From positions 1-55,903 of the IMG/VR virus record IMGVR_UViG_3300023184_000159: DNA of 55,903 nucleotides; one strand, written 5' to 3'. The notes beneath the pieces are model-generated. The model had not been told where the DNA came from. It did not search any database and worked only from the letters and a program-made list of their open reading frames with translations. How positions within the stretch are numbered: position 1 is the first letter of the stretch; every line of letters begins with the position of its first letter. The position numbers and the translations under genes are program-made. This document shows, in pieces, positions 6,545-16,333 of the stretch. This DNA is from a virus.

Positions 6545-9500
6545 ATGGCAACTGGAAATTTTATGGTTCCTGGAAGGGTAAGTCCTGCTGAACAAAAAGC
6601 AGGTGATGCTGCTGCCGCCGCAAAAAATACTCGTGGCGGATTCACTGGATCTGACAATAATGAACGTAAAACGGAGCCTGAGAAAAAAGACCCAAACAAC
6701 GATATAGTAAAAATATCAGGCGAAAGTAATATTTTCAATGGTTATAGATCTATCACATATACTTTTACATTAGCAGCCCTTGAAAAACGTCACCTTGACG
6801 ATCCCGAATCATACAGAAAAGATGATTTTAATTTACAATTAATTATTTTGAAGTCCGGCGGCAAAGGCGAGGCCCTGATGAAAAGAACTTTGTCCACCGA
6901 TGGTCCTCAATTTAATGAGTTAGCAAATAAACAAGTAGGAACTGGTAGTGAAAAAGCTCGGCGAAACCCTGGTCCTCAAACTCATAGTGCTAACTATTAT
7001 GCTGATAAATTTATGGAAGGATTTAATACAAACAGTCCTGGTAGATTTGATATGTTCATGGAAAATGTAGAAATTGAAAGTATAATGGCTCCTAGCGAAA
7101 AGACAAATTCAACTACTGCTATGAAAATTAAGTTTGATGTAATTGAACCATATAGCATCAATGGATTTATAGAAGCAATACATACTGCCGCTGTTGCTGC
7201 AGGTTTTCCTAGTTATCAAAATGCCCCATTTTTACTTAAATTAGAATTTTGGGGATATCCAGACAATGAAGATTTTCCAGATCCTGTAAAGATTCCTTAT
7301 AGTACTAGATACTATCCAATGTCAATTACAGAGTGTAACATTGAGATAACTGAAAAAGGTACTTTATATAGATGTAATGCCGTACCTTATAATGAAAGAT
7401 CATTTGGACATCCTAACATGGTTAAGAAACCTATAAAGATGCAAGGAAAAACAGTTGGAGAAATTCTAAAAAATTTATTCAAAGCACTTGATGAGACTTC
7501 TAAAGAAATTCAAGAAATTGAAAATAAAGAAGCTGGTATTACATCTAAAGAATGGGATAGATATGACATTCAGTTTCCTACCTGGAGTGATACAGCTGGG
7601 TGGGTTACTTCTAATAATAGTAAAATATCTGGCAGCAAAATGGGTAGTATTCTTACAGACCCGTTATTAGTGGGCATGAATAAGCCCGAAGACACATCAC
7701 AGTCAAATGGATATAGTGCAAATGATTCAAAAAAACCCAAAGAAGGTGATCCACCACCATCTGTTAAATTTAAACCTGGTCAATCTGTTATACAATTTGA
7801 TCAAGATACAAACATTAGCGAAATTATAACTGCTGTTGTTAGAGATAGTGAGTATGCTAAAGATCTATTAAAAGGTCTAATTGAAAAAAAACCAGGTATA
7901 CCTGATCAATATGGTTTTATAGATTATTGGATGATTAGAATAGAAACTACAAACTCTACCGAAATGAATGAGTTGGGTAAAAAACCCTTTCAAAAATTTA
8001 CATACATTGTTCAGCCATATAAAGTTCATTACACTCGAATACCAGGTTATGGAAGAGAACGTATCAATGAAAAAGACTTACAAAAAATAAGTAATCGAGA
8101 ATATAACTTTATCTATACAGGAAAAAATATCGATGTTCTTAATTTTAAATTAAATTTTAATAATTTATTCTTTGAAGCAGTTCCTGTGAATAATGGAAAC
8201 AAACCTACTGCTGGAAAAAATGGTGGGGCTGCTCCAGCTAATACTACCAAGGTTAAACTAAATTCAAAACCTTCAACTCCTTCTGGTAACAATAGAGAGC
8301 AAGGGCAGGTACCCGATCCTGCTGTTAAGATATTATCTACAAAAATACAAGCCTATGGAGGTAATGCATCACAACCCGAAGAGGATCCTTTTCAATTATT
8401 AGCTAGAACTATGCATAACTCAGTGATTAATTCTAAGGCTAGTATGTTAACAGGAGACCTTGAAATTTTAGGAGATCCGTTTTATCTTGCAGGTGCAGGT
8501 GCAGGCAATTGGAATCCTAAACCTTCTACTAGAGGAAAAACATTATCCGGTGAAATAAATCACATTTATGCAGCGGTTCTTATTACTATTAATTTTAGAA
8601 ATCCTGAAGATATTAATAGTTTTGAAGATGGCGGTATGATGAAATTTGATAGTAATCGTGTACCCTTTAGTGGTGTTTATCAAGTAACCACAGTTATCAG
8701 CACATTTAAAGACGGTATATTCAAACAAAAATTAGATGTTCTAAGAATGCCAGGTCAAGTATTAGATTCGGATCTTCGTAGCAGTGATCCGTCGGATAGA
8801 ATGTCTACCTCACCTAAACCAGGTTCTCAAGTTGTACCTGACGAAACCAGAGCACAAAGTTTTGAACAACGAGCAGATTCTAGATCAGTAGAAACAATAC
8901 TTGATAGAGGCCTGCCAGATCAAACTACAAATTTTACAGGTGCAAGTGGAGGATTAGGGGGTGCTCCGCAATTTTTACCAAGCAATGCATCGTCGGTAGC
9001 AATGCTTCCCACAGTATTAAATCAAACTCCAGGATTAACATCTTTGCCACTAAATGCATCACCAGTAATTGGAACATCATTACCTACGGATTTAACTTCT
9101 AACATAAGATTAAACACGTCAGGGCTTACTTCATTAAGTCAAAGTGCGTTAAAAGTATTAGGTGCAGCAGCATCTATATCGGCGGCTGCAAATATAGTAC
9201 AAGGTGCATTTACAAAAGACGGACTAACAGGATTAATTGGTGGATCATTAGCAGCTACCGCAATCAGTGCAGCACGTAATATTTCTAATCCTGGATCAGG
9301 AATAGGCAAGGGTGCTAGTGTTTTAATAAATCCTAGTTCTTCTTTACCATCAGCACCTACTGCCAATGATATTAAACAAGGATTAAATATTGATTCTAAT
9401 ACATTATCAGTTGGTTCTATATCTAAAACATCCGCATTTGCAACAGGTATACCCAATTCATTAACTGGTATACCCGGTGGGGCTGATAGTCTTATAAATG

Positions 9501-10159
9501 GAATTGGTAATAAAATTACTTCATTAACAGCATTATCAAATGATCCAAAAGGTATTGGTTCTCAACTAGGGTTAGATACAAACAGACTTTCCGGACTCAG
9601 TGGATCATTACAAAGTAAGTTACCCGGACAAGTTACATCTCTTATTAAAAATATACCAGCCAATGTAAATTTAAAACAAGCCGCAAATCAAGGATTGGTA
9701 TTAGATTATATACCTGCTGGTAAAATAGCAAATATACCTGCTACTCCTCCACTTAGTAAAGCACCTATTCCTAAAGCAGATCCCGGATATTCTCAAGAAG
9801 TTATTAAACGAGGGGGAATAACAGCGTTACAAAATTTATATGGTGTTAATAGTTCTGCCAAATTATCTACTAATTTGGTTCCGGCAGATTTAATTGCTTC
9901 AGCAGAACAAGCTGTATCTAACTCAAGACTTAATTCTCTCGGAAACTTAACAGGACTAACTAATGCTGTAGATATAAATGTTGCCAAAGATAAATTAGGT
10001 AGTTTTCAAAATCAATTATCTGGACTAACTGGACAAATTAAAATACCTGATGTAAATTTACCAGGTTCGGTAACATCTAAATTTTCAGCCAACTCATTAG
10101 GGTCAAGTCCCTTAACTAATTTAGTTAACAATTTAAACAAAAATACAGGAAGTACATAG
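6545..10159 (+). CDS. Large baseplate hub protein (gp27-type role likely)
   Basis: The 1204-residue protein sits between gp53 and the gp5 spike, where a central hub subunit belongs. The first ~170 residues include a charged linker. Residues ~165-310 hold a conserved module (RFDMFMENVEIESIM, then FLLKLEFWGYPD). A second module near residues 680-735 ends GVYQVTTVISTFKDGIFKQ, a pattern I associate with hub proteins of the gp27/late-control-D group. The last ~400 residues are a Leu/Ser/Gly/Ala-rich low-complexity tract with a hydrophobic centre (LTGLIGGSLAATAISA), much longer than anything in T4 gp27 (391). Hub assignment rests on position and motif style; the tail could be a tape-measure-like or membrane-active segment. 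Confidence 0.6.
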   Translation: MATGNFMVPGRVSPAEQKAGDAAAAAKNTRGGFTGSDNNERKTEPEKKDPNNDIVKISGESNIFNGYRSITYTFTLAALEKRHLDDPESYRKDDFNLQLIILKSGGKGEALMKRTLSTDGPQFNELANKQVGTGSEKARRNPGPQTHSANYYADKFMEGFNTNSPGRFDMFMENVEIESIMAPSEKTNSTTAMKIKFDVIEPYSINGFIEAIHTAAVAAGFPSYQNAPFLLKLEFWGYPDNEDFPDPVKIPYSTRYYPMSITECNIEITEKGTLYRCNAVPYNERSFGHPNMVKKPIKMQGKTVGEILKNLFKALDETSKEIQEIENKEAGITSKEWDRYDIQFPTWSDTAGWVTSNNSKISGSKMGSILTDPLLVGMNKPEDTSQSNGYSANDSKKPKEGDPPPSVKFKPGQSVIQFDQDTNISEIITAVVRDSEYAKDLLKGLIEKKPGIPDQYGFIDYWMIRIETTNSTEMNELGKKPFQKFTYIVQPYKVHYTRIPGYGRERINEKDLQKISNREYNFIYTGKNIDVLNFKLNFNNLFFEAVPVNNGNKPTAGKNGGAAPANTTKVKLNSKPSTPSGNNREQGQVPDPAVKILSTKIQAYGGNASQPEEDPFQLLARTMHNSVINSKASMLTGDLEILGDPFYLAGAGAGNWNPKPSTRGKTLSGEINHIYAAVLITINFRNPEDINSFEDGGMMKFDSNRVPFSGVYQVTTVISTFKDGIFKQKLDVLRMPGQVLDSDLRSSDPSDRMSTSPKPGSQVVPDETRAQSFEQRADSRSVETILDRGLPDQTTNFTGASGGLGGAPQFLPSNASSVAMLPTVLNQTPGLTSLPLNASPVIGTSLPTDLTSNIRLNTSGLTSLSQSALKVLGAAASISAAANIVQGAFTKDGLTGLIGGSLAATAISAARNISNPGSGIGKGASVLINPSSSLPSAPTANDIKQGLNIDSNTLSVGSISKTSAFATGIPNSLTGIPGGADSLINGIGNKITSLTALSNDPKGIGSQLGLDTNRLSGLSGSLQSKLPGQVTSLIKNIPANVNLKQAANQGLVLDYIPAGKIANIPATPPLSKAPIPKADPGYSQEVIKRGGITALQNLYGVNSSAKLSTNLVPADLIASAEQAVSNSRLNSLGNLTGLTNAVDINVAKDKLGSFQNQLSGLTGQIKIPDVNLPGSVTSKFSANSLGSSPLTNLVNNLNKNTGST

Positions 10160-10160
10160 T

Positions 10161-12461
10161 ATGGGAGAAGAAACAAGATCGCATAGTGGTGGGCCTAATT
10201 CAAAACAATCATCTCCTGGCCCGTTTCTTGCCGAGGTAACAAATCACCTTGATGGTACATATATGGGTATGTTAGAAGTTGCAATAATAGGAGGCATGCC
10301 TAACAATCCTAAAGTACAAGAAGAAACACATGTTGTTAGATATCTAAGTCCGTTTTCAGGATTTACCTCATCGAGATTTGAAGGAAACAACAGTAGTGAT
10401 TTTAATGATGTACAAAAAAGTTATGGTTTCTGGATGATACCGCCGGATGTTGGTACTAAAGTTATGGTTATCTTTGTTGATGGCGACCGTAATCAAGGAT
10501 TCTATATGGGCTGTGTGTCAGATGTATTTCAAAATCACATGATACCAGGAATAGCTGCTAGTAAGCAGGTAAAAATGACCGATGAACAACGCAGAAAATA
10601 TGGAACAGATTATTTACCCGTAGCAGAATTTCATAGAAAATCTCAAGATTTAAAAAATCCAGTACCTCAAAAATGGGCAAAACCCATTCATCCATTTGCT
10701 GATAGATTATTGCAACAGGGATTATTATTAGACACCATACGGGGAGTTACATCTAGTGGTGCTCGTAGAGAAGTTCCTAGTAGTGTATTTGGTATATCAA
10801 CACCCGGTCCATTGGACACCAGTCCGGGTGCTAAACGGGCCAATATAGGATATGATAGCGGAACTGCTGCTCCTGTAAGTAGACTTGGTGGTACAACTTT
10901 TGTTATGGATGATGGTGATATTAATGGACAAAATGAATTAGTTAGGTTGCGTACAAGAACAGGTCATCAAATCCTTATGCACAATAGTCAAGATTTAATT
11001 TATATTGCTAATAGTCAAGGTACCACATGGATTGAATTAACGTCTAATGGTAAAATTGATATATATGCTCAGGATTCTGTAAGTATACATTCCGAAAATG
11101 ATTTTAACTTTCTTGCCGATAGAGATATTAATATTGAAGCAGGCCGCAATATTCATATCAAAGCAGGTAAGAACATGGAAACAAATATTACAGGTTATAA
11201 TTATCTCACTGTAGATAAAGATCAAAAGATTGCAGTTAGAGGAACACATGACGAAACTATTGGTGACACTGTTAAAATTACAGTAGGTAATAGTTATAAT
11301 TTAAGTTCATCAAAAGATATTAAACAATCTGCAGAAGGTACAATTAATTTAAAATCAAATGGTAATATTAATTTAGGTACACAGGCACAACTAAATTTAG
11401 GAGCAGCTGGTAACATTATAGGAACTGGTGCAAACATACATTGGAACGGTCCAACGGCTGGATCACCAGCCTCTGCTGATGCTGCTGAAGTTCCCCCTGA
11501 TTTGCCGTTGTTTAGTTTACCTCAAAGATTAGTGAGTTGGGGATGGAGCAATGGGAAATTTTATAATACAGGAACAATTAAAACTATCATGCAACGTGCT
11601 CCAACACACGAACCGTGGCCTCAGCATGAGAATATAAATCCTCCGCAATTTAGCTCAGCGGCTACCGATATAACATTAGCAGATAGAACAGCATCTGGTA
11701 TTCCTCCTAATCCTGCTGCTGCCAAGCAAGAGCCTGCAAACCCACCTGATGTAACTCCAGGAACATGCACTCCTGAGTTTTCTAAAGATATTAATGCAAG
11801 TTCTTCTCAAGATGGTATTAGTGCTATTAAGGCAGCTTGTGCAAAATTCGGCCTTACTACACCAATTGCGGTAGCATCGTTATTAGGTATTGCCGGCGGC
11901 GAATGTCGTTGGAAGTTAGTTGAAGAAGGATTTAAATATTCTGCTGATAGATTGTTACAAGTATTTCCTAGTGTGTTTAAAGGTGATACAGCACTGGCAC
12001 AACAATATGCTGGCAATCCAAATAATACATTACCTGAATTCTTATATGGTTATAACACCGGTAAAGGTAAAGGTTTAGGCAATACACAAGAAGGTGACGG
12101 TGGAAAATATATAGGTAGAGGATATATTCAATTAACTGGAAGAAGCAATTATGCAAGATACGGAACAATGATCGGCCAGGATCTACTTGGAAATCCTCAA
12201 CTATTAAACACTCCGGCAATTGCTGCCGAAGTTGCCGTTAAGTATATGTTAGATAGATGTAAAGTAGCCCAATCGGATCCGGGTTATTTTGAAGCAGCAT
12301 GTAAAGCAATTGGATTTAATACACCAGATATCCATACTCGTAAGAAAGGATATTACGAATGCTTCTTAGGACAATTAAAAGGAAGTACATTAAGCTCGGG
12401 TAATAATGGTATAGTTACTGATAGCAGTGGTAAGCCAATTAAGACTGGTTCTGGTAGTTAA
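10161..12461 (+). CDS. 5: gp5-like baseplate spike with C-terminal GH19-type lysozyme domain
   Basis: This 766-residue protein combines an N-terminal OB-fold-like hub segment (about residues 15-130, FWMIPPDVGTKVMVIFVDGD), a repeat-rich beta-helix (about 277-420, with INIEAGRNIHIKAGKN repeats), a Pro/Ala linker, and a hydrolase domain (about 550-745). The hydrolase shows GH19 chitinase/lysozyme features: GGECRW (first catalytic acid, about E580), YSADRLLQVFPSVF, and EGDGGKYIGRGYIQLTGR with the second acid. In T4 gp5 the lysozyme is GH24-like and sits before the beta-helix; here it is of another fold and at the far C-terminus. Its job would be local peptidoglycan cleavage during DNA injection. 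It starts one base after the hub gene. Confidence 0.85.
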   Translation: MGEETRSHSGGPNSKQSSPGPFLAEVTNHLDGTYMGMLEVAIIGGMPNNPKVQEETHVVRYLSPFSGFTSSRFEGNNSSDFNDVQKSYGFWMIPPDVGTKVMVIFVDGDRNQGFYMGCVSDVFQNHMIPGIAASKQVKMTDEQRRKYGTDYLPVAEFHRKSQDLKNPVPQKWAKPIHPFADRLLQQGLLLDTIRGVTSSGARREVPSSVFGISTPGPLDTSPGAKRANIGYDSGTAAPVSRLGGTTFVMDDGDINGQNELVRLRTRTGHQILMHNSQDLIYIANSQGTTWIELTSNGKIDIYAQDSVSIHSENDFNFLADRDINIEAGRNIHIKAGKNMETNITGYNYLTVDKDQKIAVRGTHDETIGDTVKITVGNSYNLSSSKDIKQSAEGTINLKSNGNINLGTQAQLNLGAAGNIIGTGANIHWNGPTAGSPASADAAEVPPDLPLFSLPQRLVSWGWSNGKFYNTGTIKTIMQRAPTHEPWPQHENINPPQFSSAATDITLADRTASGIPPNPAAAKQEPANPPDVTPGTCTPEFSKDINASSSQDGISAIKAACAKFGLTTPIAVASLLGIAGGECRWKLVEEGFKYSADRLLQVFPSVFKGDTALAQQYAGNPNNTLPEFLYGYNTGKGKGLGNTQEGDGGKYIGRGYIQLTGRSNYARYGTMIGQDLLGNPQLLNTPAIAAEVAVKYMLDRCKVAQSDPGYFEAACKAIGFNTPDIHTRKKGYYECFLGQLKGSTLSSGNNGIVTDSSGKPIKTGSGS

Positions 12462-12471
12462 TAAATATAAT

Positions 12472-12909
12472 ATGCCTTACAAAAATCTTGAAATTAATCC
12501 AGCCCAATATAGTGAACAAAACACTGATAAGTTAAGTCAATACTATCGAGGATTTAGCACAGCCAATCCAATTAATCGCGGCTCTAAGCTCTACGACTTT
12601 GATTTAATTAAACAAGATATTTTAAATCAATTTAATACTCGTAAAGGTCAACGAGTAATGAATCCTAAGTTTGGATCTATTATATGGGACCTATTAATGG
12701 AACCATTAACTCCAATAATTAGTGAATTATTGCAAAAAGATATTAGTATTATATGTAATTCAGATCCTAGAGTATATCCATTACAAATGCAAGTTAGTGA
12801 ATATGAGCAAGGCTATATAATTGAAATTACATTAGCTATGAAAAATACCAACGAAACTTCTACACTAAAATTAGCATTTGATCAGAAAGTAGGAATAGTT
12901 GTACAATAA
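12472..12909 (+). CDS. 25: gp25-like baseplate wedge protein
   Basis: The start at 12472 (MPYKNLEI) gives 145 residues, near T4 gp25 (132); an upstream start would overlap the end of gp5. The GPW/gp25 core is clear: YDFDLIKQDILNQFNTRKGQ, then RVMNPKFGSIIWDLLMEPL and a C-terminal beta sheet. gp25 joins the gp6-gp7 wedge to the tube/sheath and starts sheath polymerisation. The Shine-Dalgarno site is weak, and an AATAAATA element sits immediately before the ATG, so expression may depend on readthrough from gp5 or a very short leader. Confidence 0.9.
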   Translation: MPYKNLEINPAQYSEQNTDKLSQYYRGFSTANPINRGSKLYDFDLIKQDILNQFNTRKGQRVMNPKFGSIIWDLLMEPLTPIISELLQKDISIICNSDPRVYPLQMQVSEYEQGYIIEITLAMKNTNETSTLKLAFDQKVGIVVQ

Positions 12910-12929
12910 TCTGCCCACTTAATTACTAC

Positions 12930-12937
12930 AATAAATA
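12930..12937 (+). promoter_or_regulatory. Candidate late promoter upstream of gp6
   Basis: AATAAATA differs from the T4 late box TATAAATA by its first base and is followed by CGGTATAAACTATT. It lies 14 bases before the gp6 ATG in a 42-base gap, and that gap has no Shine-Dalgarno sequence. A transcript from here would have a leader of only a few bases. Confidence 0.4.
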
Positions 12938-12951
12938 CGGTATAAACTATT

Positions 12952-15900
12952 ATGATACCATCAACAAACACAAAATTACTAGTCAGCGAAGATTGGACTA
13001 AGATTTATCAATCTTTCCGTAATGCCGACTTCAAGAGTTACGACTTTGAAACACTTCGTCGTACAATGATTTCTTATCTTCAAGAAAAATATCCTGAAGA
13101 ATTCAATGATTATATTGACAGCAGTGAATACATTGCACTTATTGATGTTATTGCGTATCTAGGGCAGAATTTAAGTTTTCGTATTGATTTAAATGCAAGA
13201 GAAAACTTTCTCGAAACAGCACAACGTAGAGATAGTATTCTACGTCTTGCCCAATTAATTAGTTATAATCCTACAAGGAATGTTCCTGCTAGTGGTTTTT
13301 TAAAACTTACTGCCGTGGCCACTACTGATAGCGTATACGATTCTAATGGAACAAATTTATCAGATATAACAATTGGATGGAATGATGCCACAAATCCAGA
13401 TTGGTATCAACAATTTATTAATATTATGAATTCTGCAATGTCTAGTAATTTTGGCACCCCTGCAGATCGTTCCACAATTGATTCTATACTTACTGAAAAA
13501 TACAGAATTAAAAGTTCTACTCAGGATGTTCCTGTTTTTAGTTTTTCTAAAAATATAAACGGAACATCAATGAGTTTTGAAGTTGTCCCTATTGCTTTTT
13601 CTGATGATAAAACTTATGTTGAAGAAGCACCACCGGAGCCAGCAGCTCTTTTTAGTCTAATATATAAAAATGACAATCAAGGAAGTAGTAGTCCTAATAC
13701 TGGTTTTTTTGCTCATTTTAAACAAGGAACAATAAATGTTTCAAACTTTGGCATTAGCAATCCTGTAATTAATGAAATTATAGGAATTAATGCTCCTAAT
13801 ATTAATGATACCGATACCTGGTTATGGCAATTAGATCAAACTGGGAAGTATTCAACTTTATGGACACACGTTTCTTCATTGGTAGGAAATAATGTAATAT
13901 ATAATAGTATTAATAAAAGTATAAGAACATTATATGCTATCGGCAGCCGTGATCAAGATCAAATTGATTTAAATTTTGCAGATGGTGTATTTGGTGATTT
14001 GCCAAAAGGAAATTTTTCTTTCTTTTACAGACAGAGCAACGGATTACAATATGTTATCAAACCCGAACAAATGAGCGGAGTTTCTGTAACAATACCTTAT
14101 AAAAATGCTTCTGGACAAAATCATTCATTAACAATGACGTTGAGTCTGCAATATGCAGTTACAAATAGTGCAGGTGCAGAATCTAATTTAAGTATACAAA
14201 CTAAAGCCCCGCAACTTTATTATACACAGAATAGAATGATTACGGGAGAAGACTATAATATTGCTCCATTAAAAGCTGGTGCTGACATTCTTAAAATTAA
14301 AAGTGTTAATCGTGTATCAAGTGGACTTAGCAAATATATTGATTTATCAGATGTTACAGGAAAGTATAGTCATACTAATATATTTGCCAATGATGGAATA
14401 TTGTATAAAGAAGAATATACAAACATATTTGAATTTGAATTTACTAATAGAAATCAAGTATTATCTGTTTTAAAAAATAAAATAGCACCTATAATTGCTT
14501 CACCTGACTTACGGTCATTTTATATAGATAACTATTATAGAATTAATTTATTGTCATTAAAATGGAAAGAGATTAATTCCCTGCCTAATGAAAGTAGAGG
14601 ATATTTATATAATGGATCAACTGCGTATTCAGTTGGTGGATCAGGTATATTAGGATATGTTACAATTGGTGCAATGATTAAATTTGTACCACCTGACAAC
14701 TACTATTTTGATCAAAAAAATTCTCTAAAAATTATTCCAAGTTTGGGTACTCCTAACGGCGGCCGTCCTTATATTTGGGCCACTGTTAAGAAAATTGTAG
14801 GCGACGGTGCAAACTACGGCCTAGGAACATTATCCGATGGCACCGGTCCTATAATTTTTTCAACTAAAGTACCTGATGGATGTACACCAAGTGAAATTAT
14901 TCCTAAATTTAATAGAATATTGAGTTATTCTATTGAAAATGAAATTGCAAATATTGCTATCACCAAGAAAAACTTTGGTCTTACTATTGATACTACTACT
15001 AGAGAATGGAATATAATAGTTAATTCTAATTTAGATATTGTTAATACATTTAGTTTGGCCAATCAAAATAATATAGAAAATCAAGGGTTTGATGCAAGCT
15101 GGTTAATTTCTTTTGTATGGACAGGTAAAAATTACAAAGTAACTTACAGATCATTAAATTATATATTTGAAAGTCAATTAGAAACAGCATTTTTTATTGA
15201 TGATTCTACTATTAATTACGATTTTACTACAAACACAGTTATTAAAGATAAAATAACTGTTCTCTCTATAAATGCTACTCCTGCAATAACATCTGTACCA
15301 TGGTTAGGCCACGATCATCTATGGCAAATTGATAGTGCGTTTGTAGAACCCGATGGATACGTTGAACCTAAAAAAGTAAAAGTTAGTTTTTATGATTATA
15401 ATAATTTAGGTCAATTATTTGATCCAGATTCTTTTAATACAATTGTGGGTAATGATAAGTTTATATATTTCAAAAAAAATAACGACGGCACACGATATGT
15501 TTTAACTGATGATATTATTATGCCTTTTAATACCGAGGCTGATTTCTTTTCATATAAGAATGCACATACAGTTATGGATGGTGATTTATTTTATTTCTAT
15601 AATACCTCGTTAAATTTAGTAAAGTATTGGTCTTCGGTATATCAACGATTAATTTATACCGATCAATATTTTGGTAGAAGAGGCCGTGCCGATATAAAAT
15701 TTCATTATCAACATAATAGTGGAAATGAAAGAAGAATTGATCCTAGCAAATCAAATATTATTGATATCTATGTATTAACCACAACATATAATAATGATAT
15801 TAGAAGTTGGTTGTTGGGAAATATATCTTCCAAACCACCTGCACCTACTAGTCAAAGTTTAGAACAAAATTATATAGAATCATTATCTCCTATCAAGGCA

Positions 15901-16332
15901 ATCAGCGATGAAATAGTATTTCATTCTGTAGTCTATAAAATATTATTTGGGTCTGATGCTGTATCTAATTTGCAGGCAAAATTTAAAGCAGTTAAAAATC
16001 CCAATAATACCACAACTGACAATGATTTAAAAACTAGAATACTATCTGCTATTAATGATTTCTTTTCTTTAGAAAATTGGGAATTTGGACAAAGTTTTCA
16101 CTTTGGAGAGCTATCAACTTATGTAATGAATTTGCTTACGCCCGACATTACAAATTTTGTTATTGTTCCAATTACTAGTAATAGTGCATTTGGAAGTTTA
16201 TACGAAGTAACATGTTTATCAAACGAATTGTTTATTAGTGGTGCAAAAATTAATGATATTGAAATTATTGATGCCATTACGGCCTCACAATTAAAATCGT
16301 CCTCATCAATAGTAACAACCAGCGGAACATAA
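12952..16332 (+). CDS. 6: gp6-like baseplate wedge protein
   Basis: The first ~110 residues match the gp6/baseplate-J family: FETLRRTMISYLQEKYPEEF, then SSEYIALIDVIAYLGQNLSF and NARENFLETAQRRDSI with LISYNPTRNVPASG. gp6 dimers form the inner iris of the contractile baseplate that opens on infection. The protein has 1126 residues against 660 in T4, and the extra length is in the middle and C-terminal beta-rich parts. A C-terminal helical segment (NDFFSLENWEFGQSFHFGEL) resembles the J-type closing domain. It is followed after one base by the gp7-like giant, the same gene order as in T4-like phages. Confidence 0.9.
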   Translation: MIPSTNTKLLVSEDWTKIYQSFRNADFKSYDFETLRRTMISYLQEKYPEEFNDYIDSSEYIALIDVIAYLGQNLSFRIDLNARENFLETAQRRDSILRLAQLISYNPTRNVPASGFLKLTAVATTDSVYDSNGTNLSDITIGWNDATNPDWYQQFINIMNSAMSSNFGTPADRSTIDSILTEKYRIKSSTQDVPVFSFSKNINGTSMSFEVVPIAFSDDKTYVEEAPPEPAALFSLIYKNDNQGSSSPNTGFFAHFKQGTINVSNFGISNPVINEIIGINAPNINDTDTWLWQLDQTGKYSTLWTHVSSLVGNNVIYNSINKSIRTLYAIGSRDQDQIDLNFADGVFGDLPKGNFSFFYRQSNGLQYVIKPEQMSGVSVTIPYKNASGQNHSLTMTLSLQYAVTNSAGAESNLSIQTKAPQLYYTQNRMITGEDYNIAPLKAGADILKIKSVNRVSSGLSKYIDLSDVTGKYSHTNIFANDGILYKEEYTNIFEFEFTNRNQVLSVLKNKIAPIIASPDLRSFYIDNYYRINLLSLKWKEINSLPNESRGYLYNGSTAYSVGGSGILGYVTIGAMIKFVPPDNYYFDQKNSLKIIPSLGTPNGGRPYIWATVKKIVGDGANYGLGTLSDGTGPIIFSTKVPDGCTPSEIIPKFNRILSYSIENEIANIAITKKNFGLTIDTTTREWNIIVNSNLDIVNTFSLANQNNIENQGFDASWLISFVWTGKNYKVTYRSLNYIFESQLETAFFIDDSTINYDFTTNTVIKDKITVLSINATPAITSVPWLGHDHLWQIDSAFVEPDGYVEPKKVKVSFYDYNNLGQLFDPDSFNTIVGNDKFIYFKKNNDGTRYVLTDDIIMPFNTEADFFSYKNAHTVMDGDLFYFYNTSLNLVKYWSSVYQRLIYTDQYFGRRGRADIKFHYQHNSGNERRIDPSKSNIIDIYVLTTTYNNDIRSWLLGNISSKPPAPTSQSLEQNYIESLSPIKAISDEIVFHSVVYKILFGSDAVSNLQAKFKAVKNPNNTTTDNDLKTRILSAINDFFSLENWEFGQSFHFGELSTYVMNLLTPDITNFVIVPITSNSAFGSLYEVTCLSNELFISGAKINDIEIIDAITASQLKSSSSIVTTSGT

Positions 16333-16333
16333 A

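Noticed and set aside
12427-12471. Upstream start for gp25 inside the end of gp5
   Set aside because: The extra 15 residues are not part of the gp25 family and the start overlaps gp5; the ATG at 12472 gives the family length.
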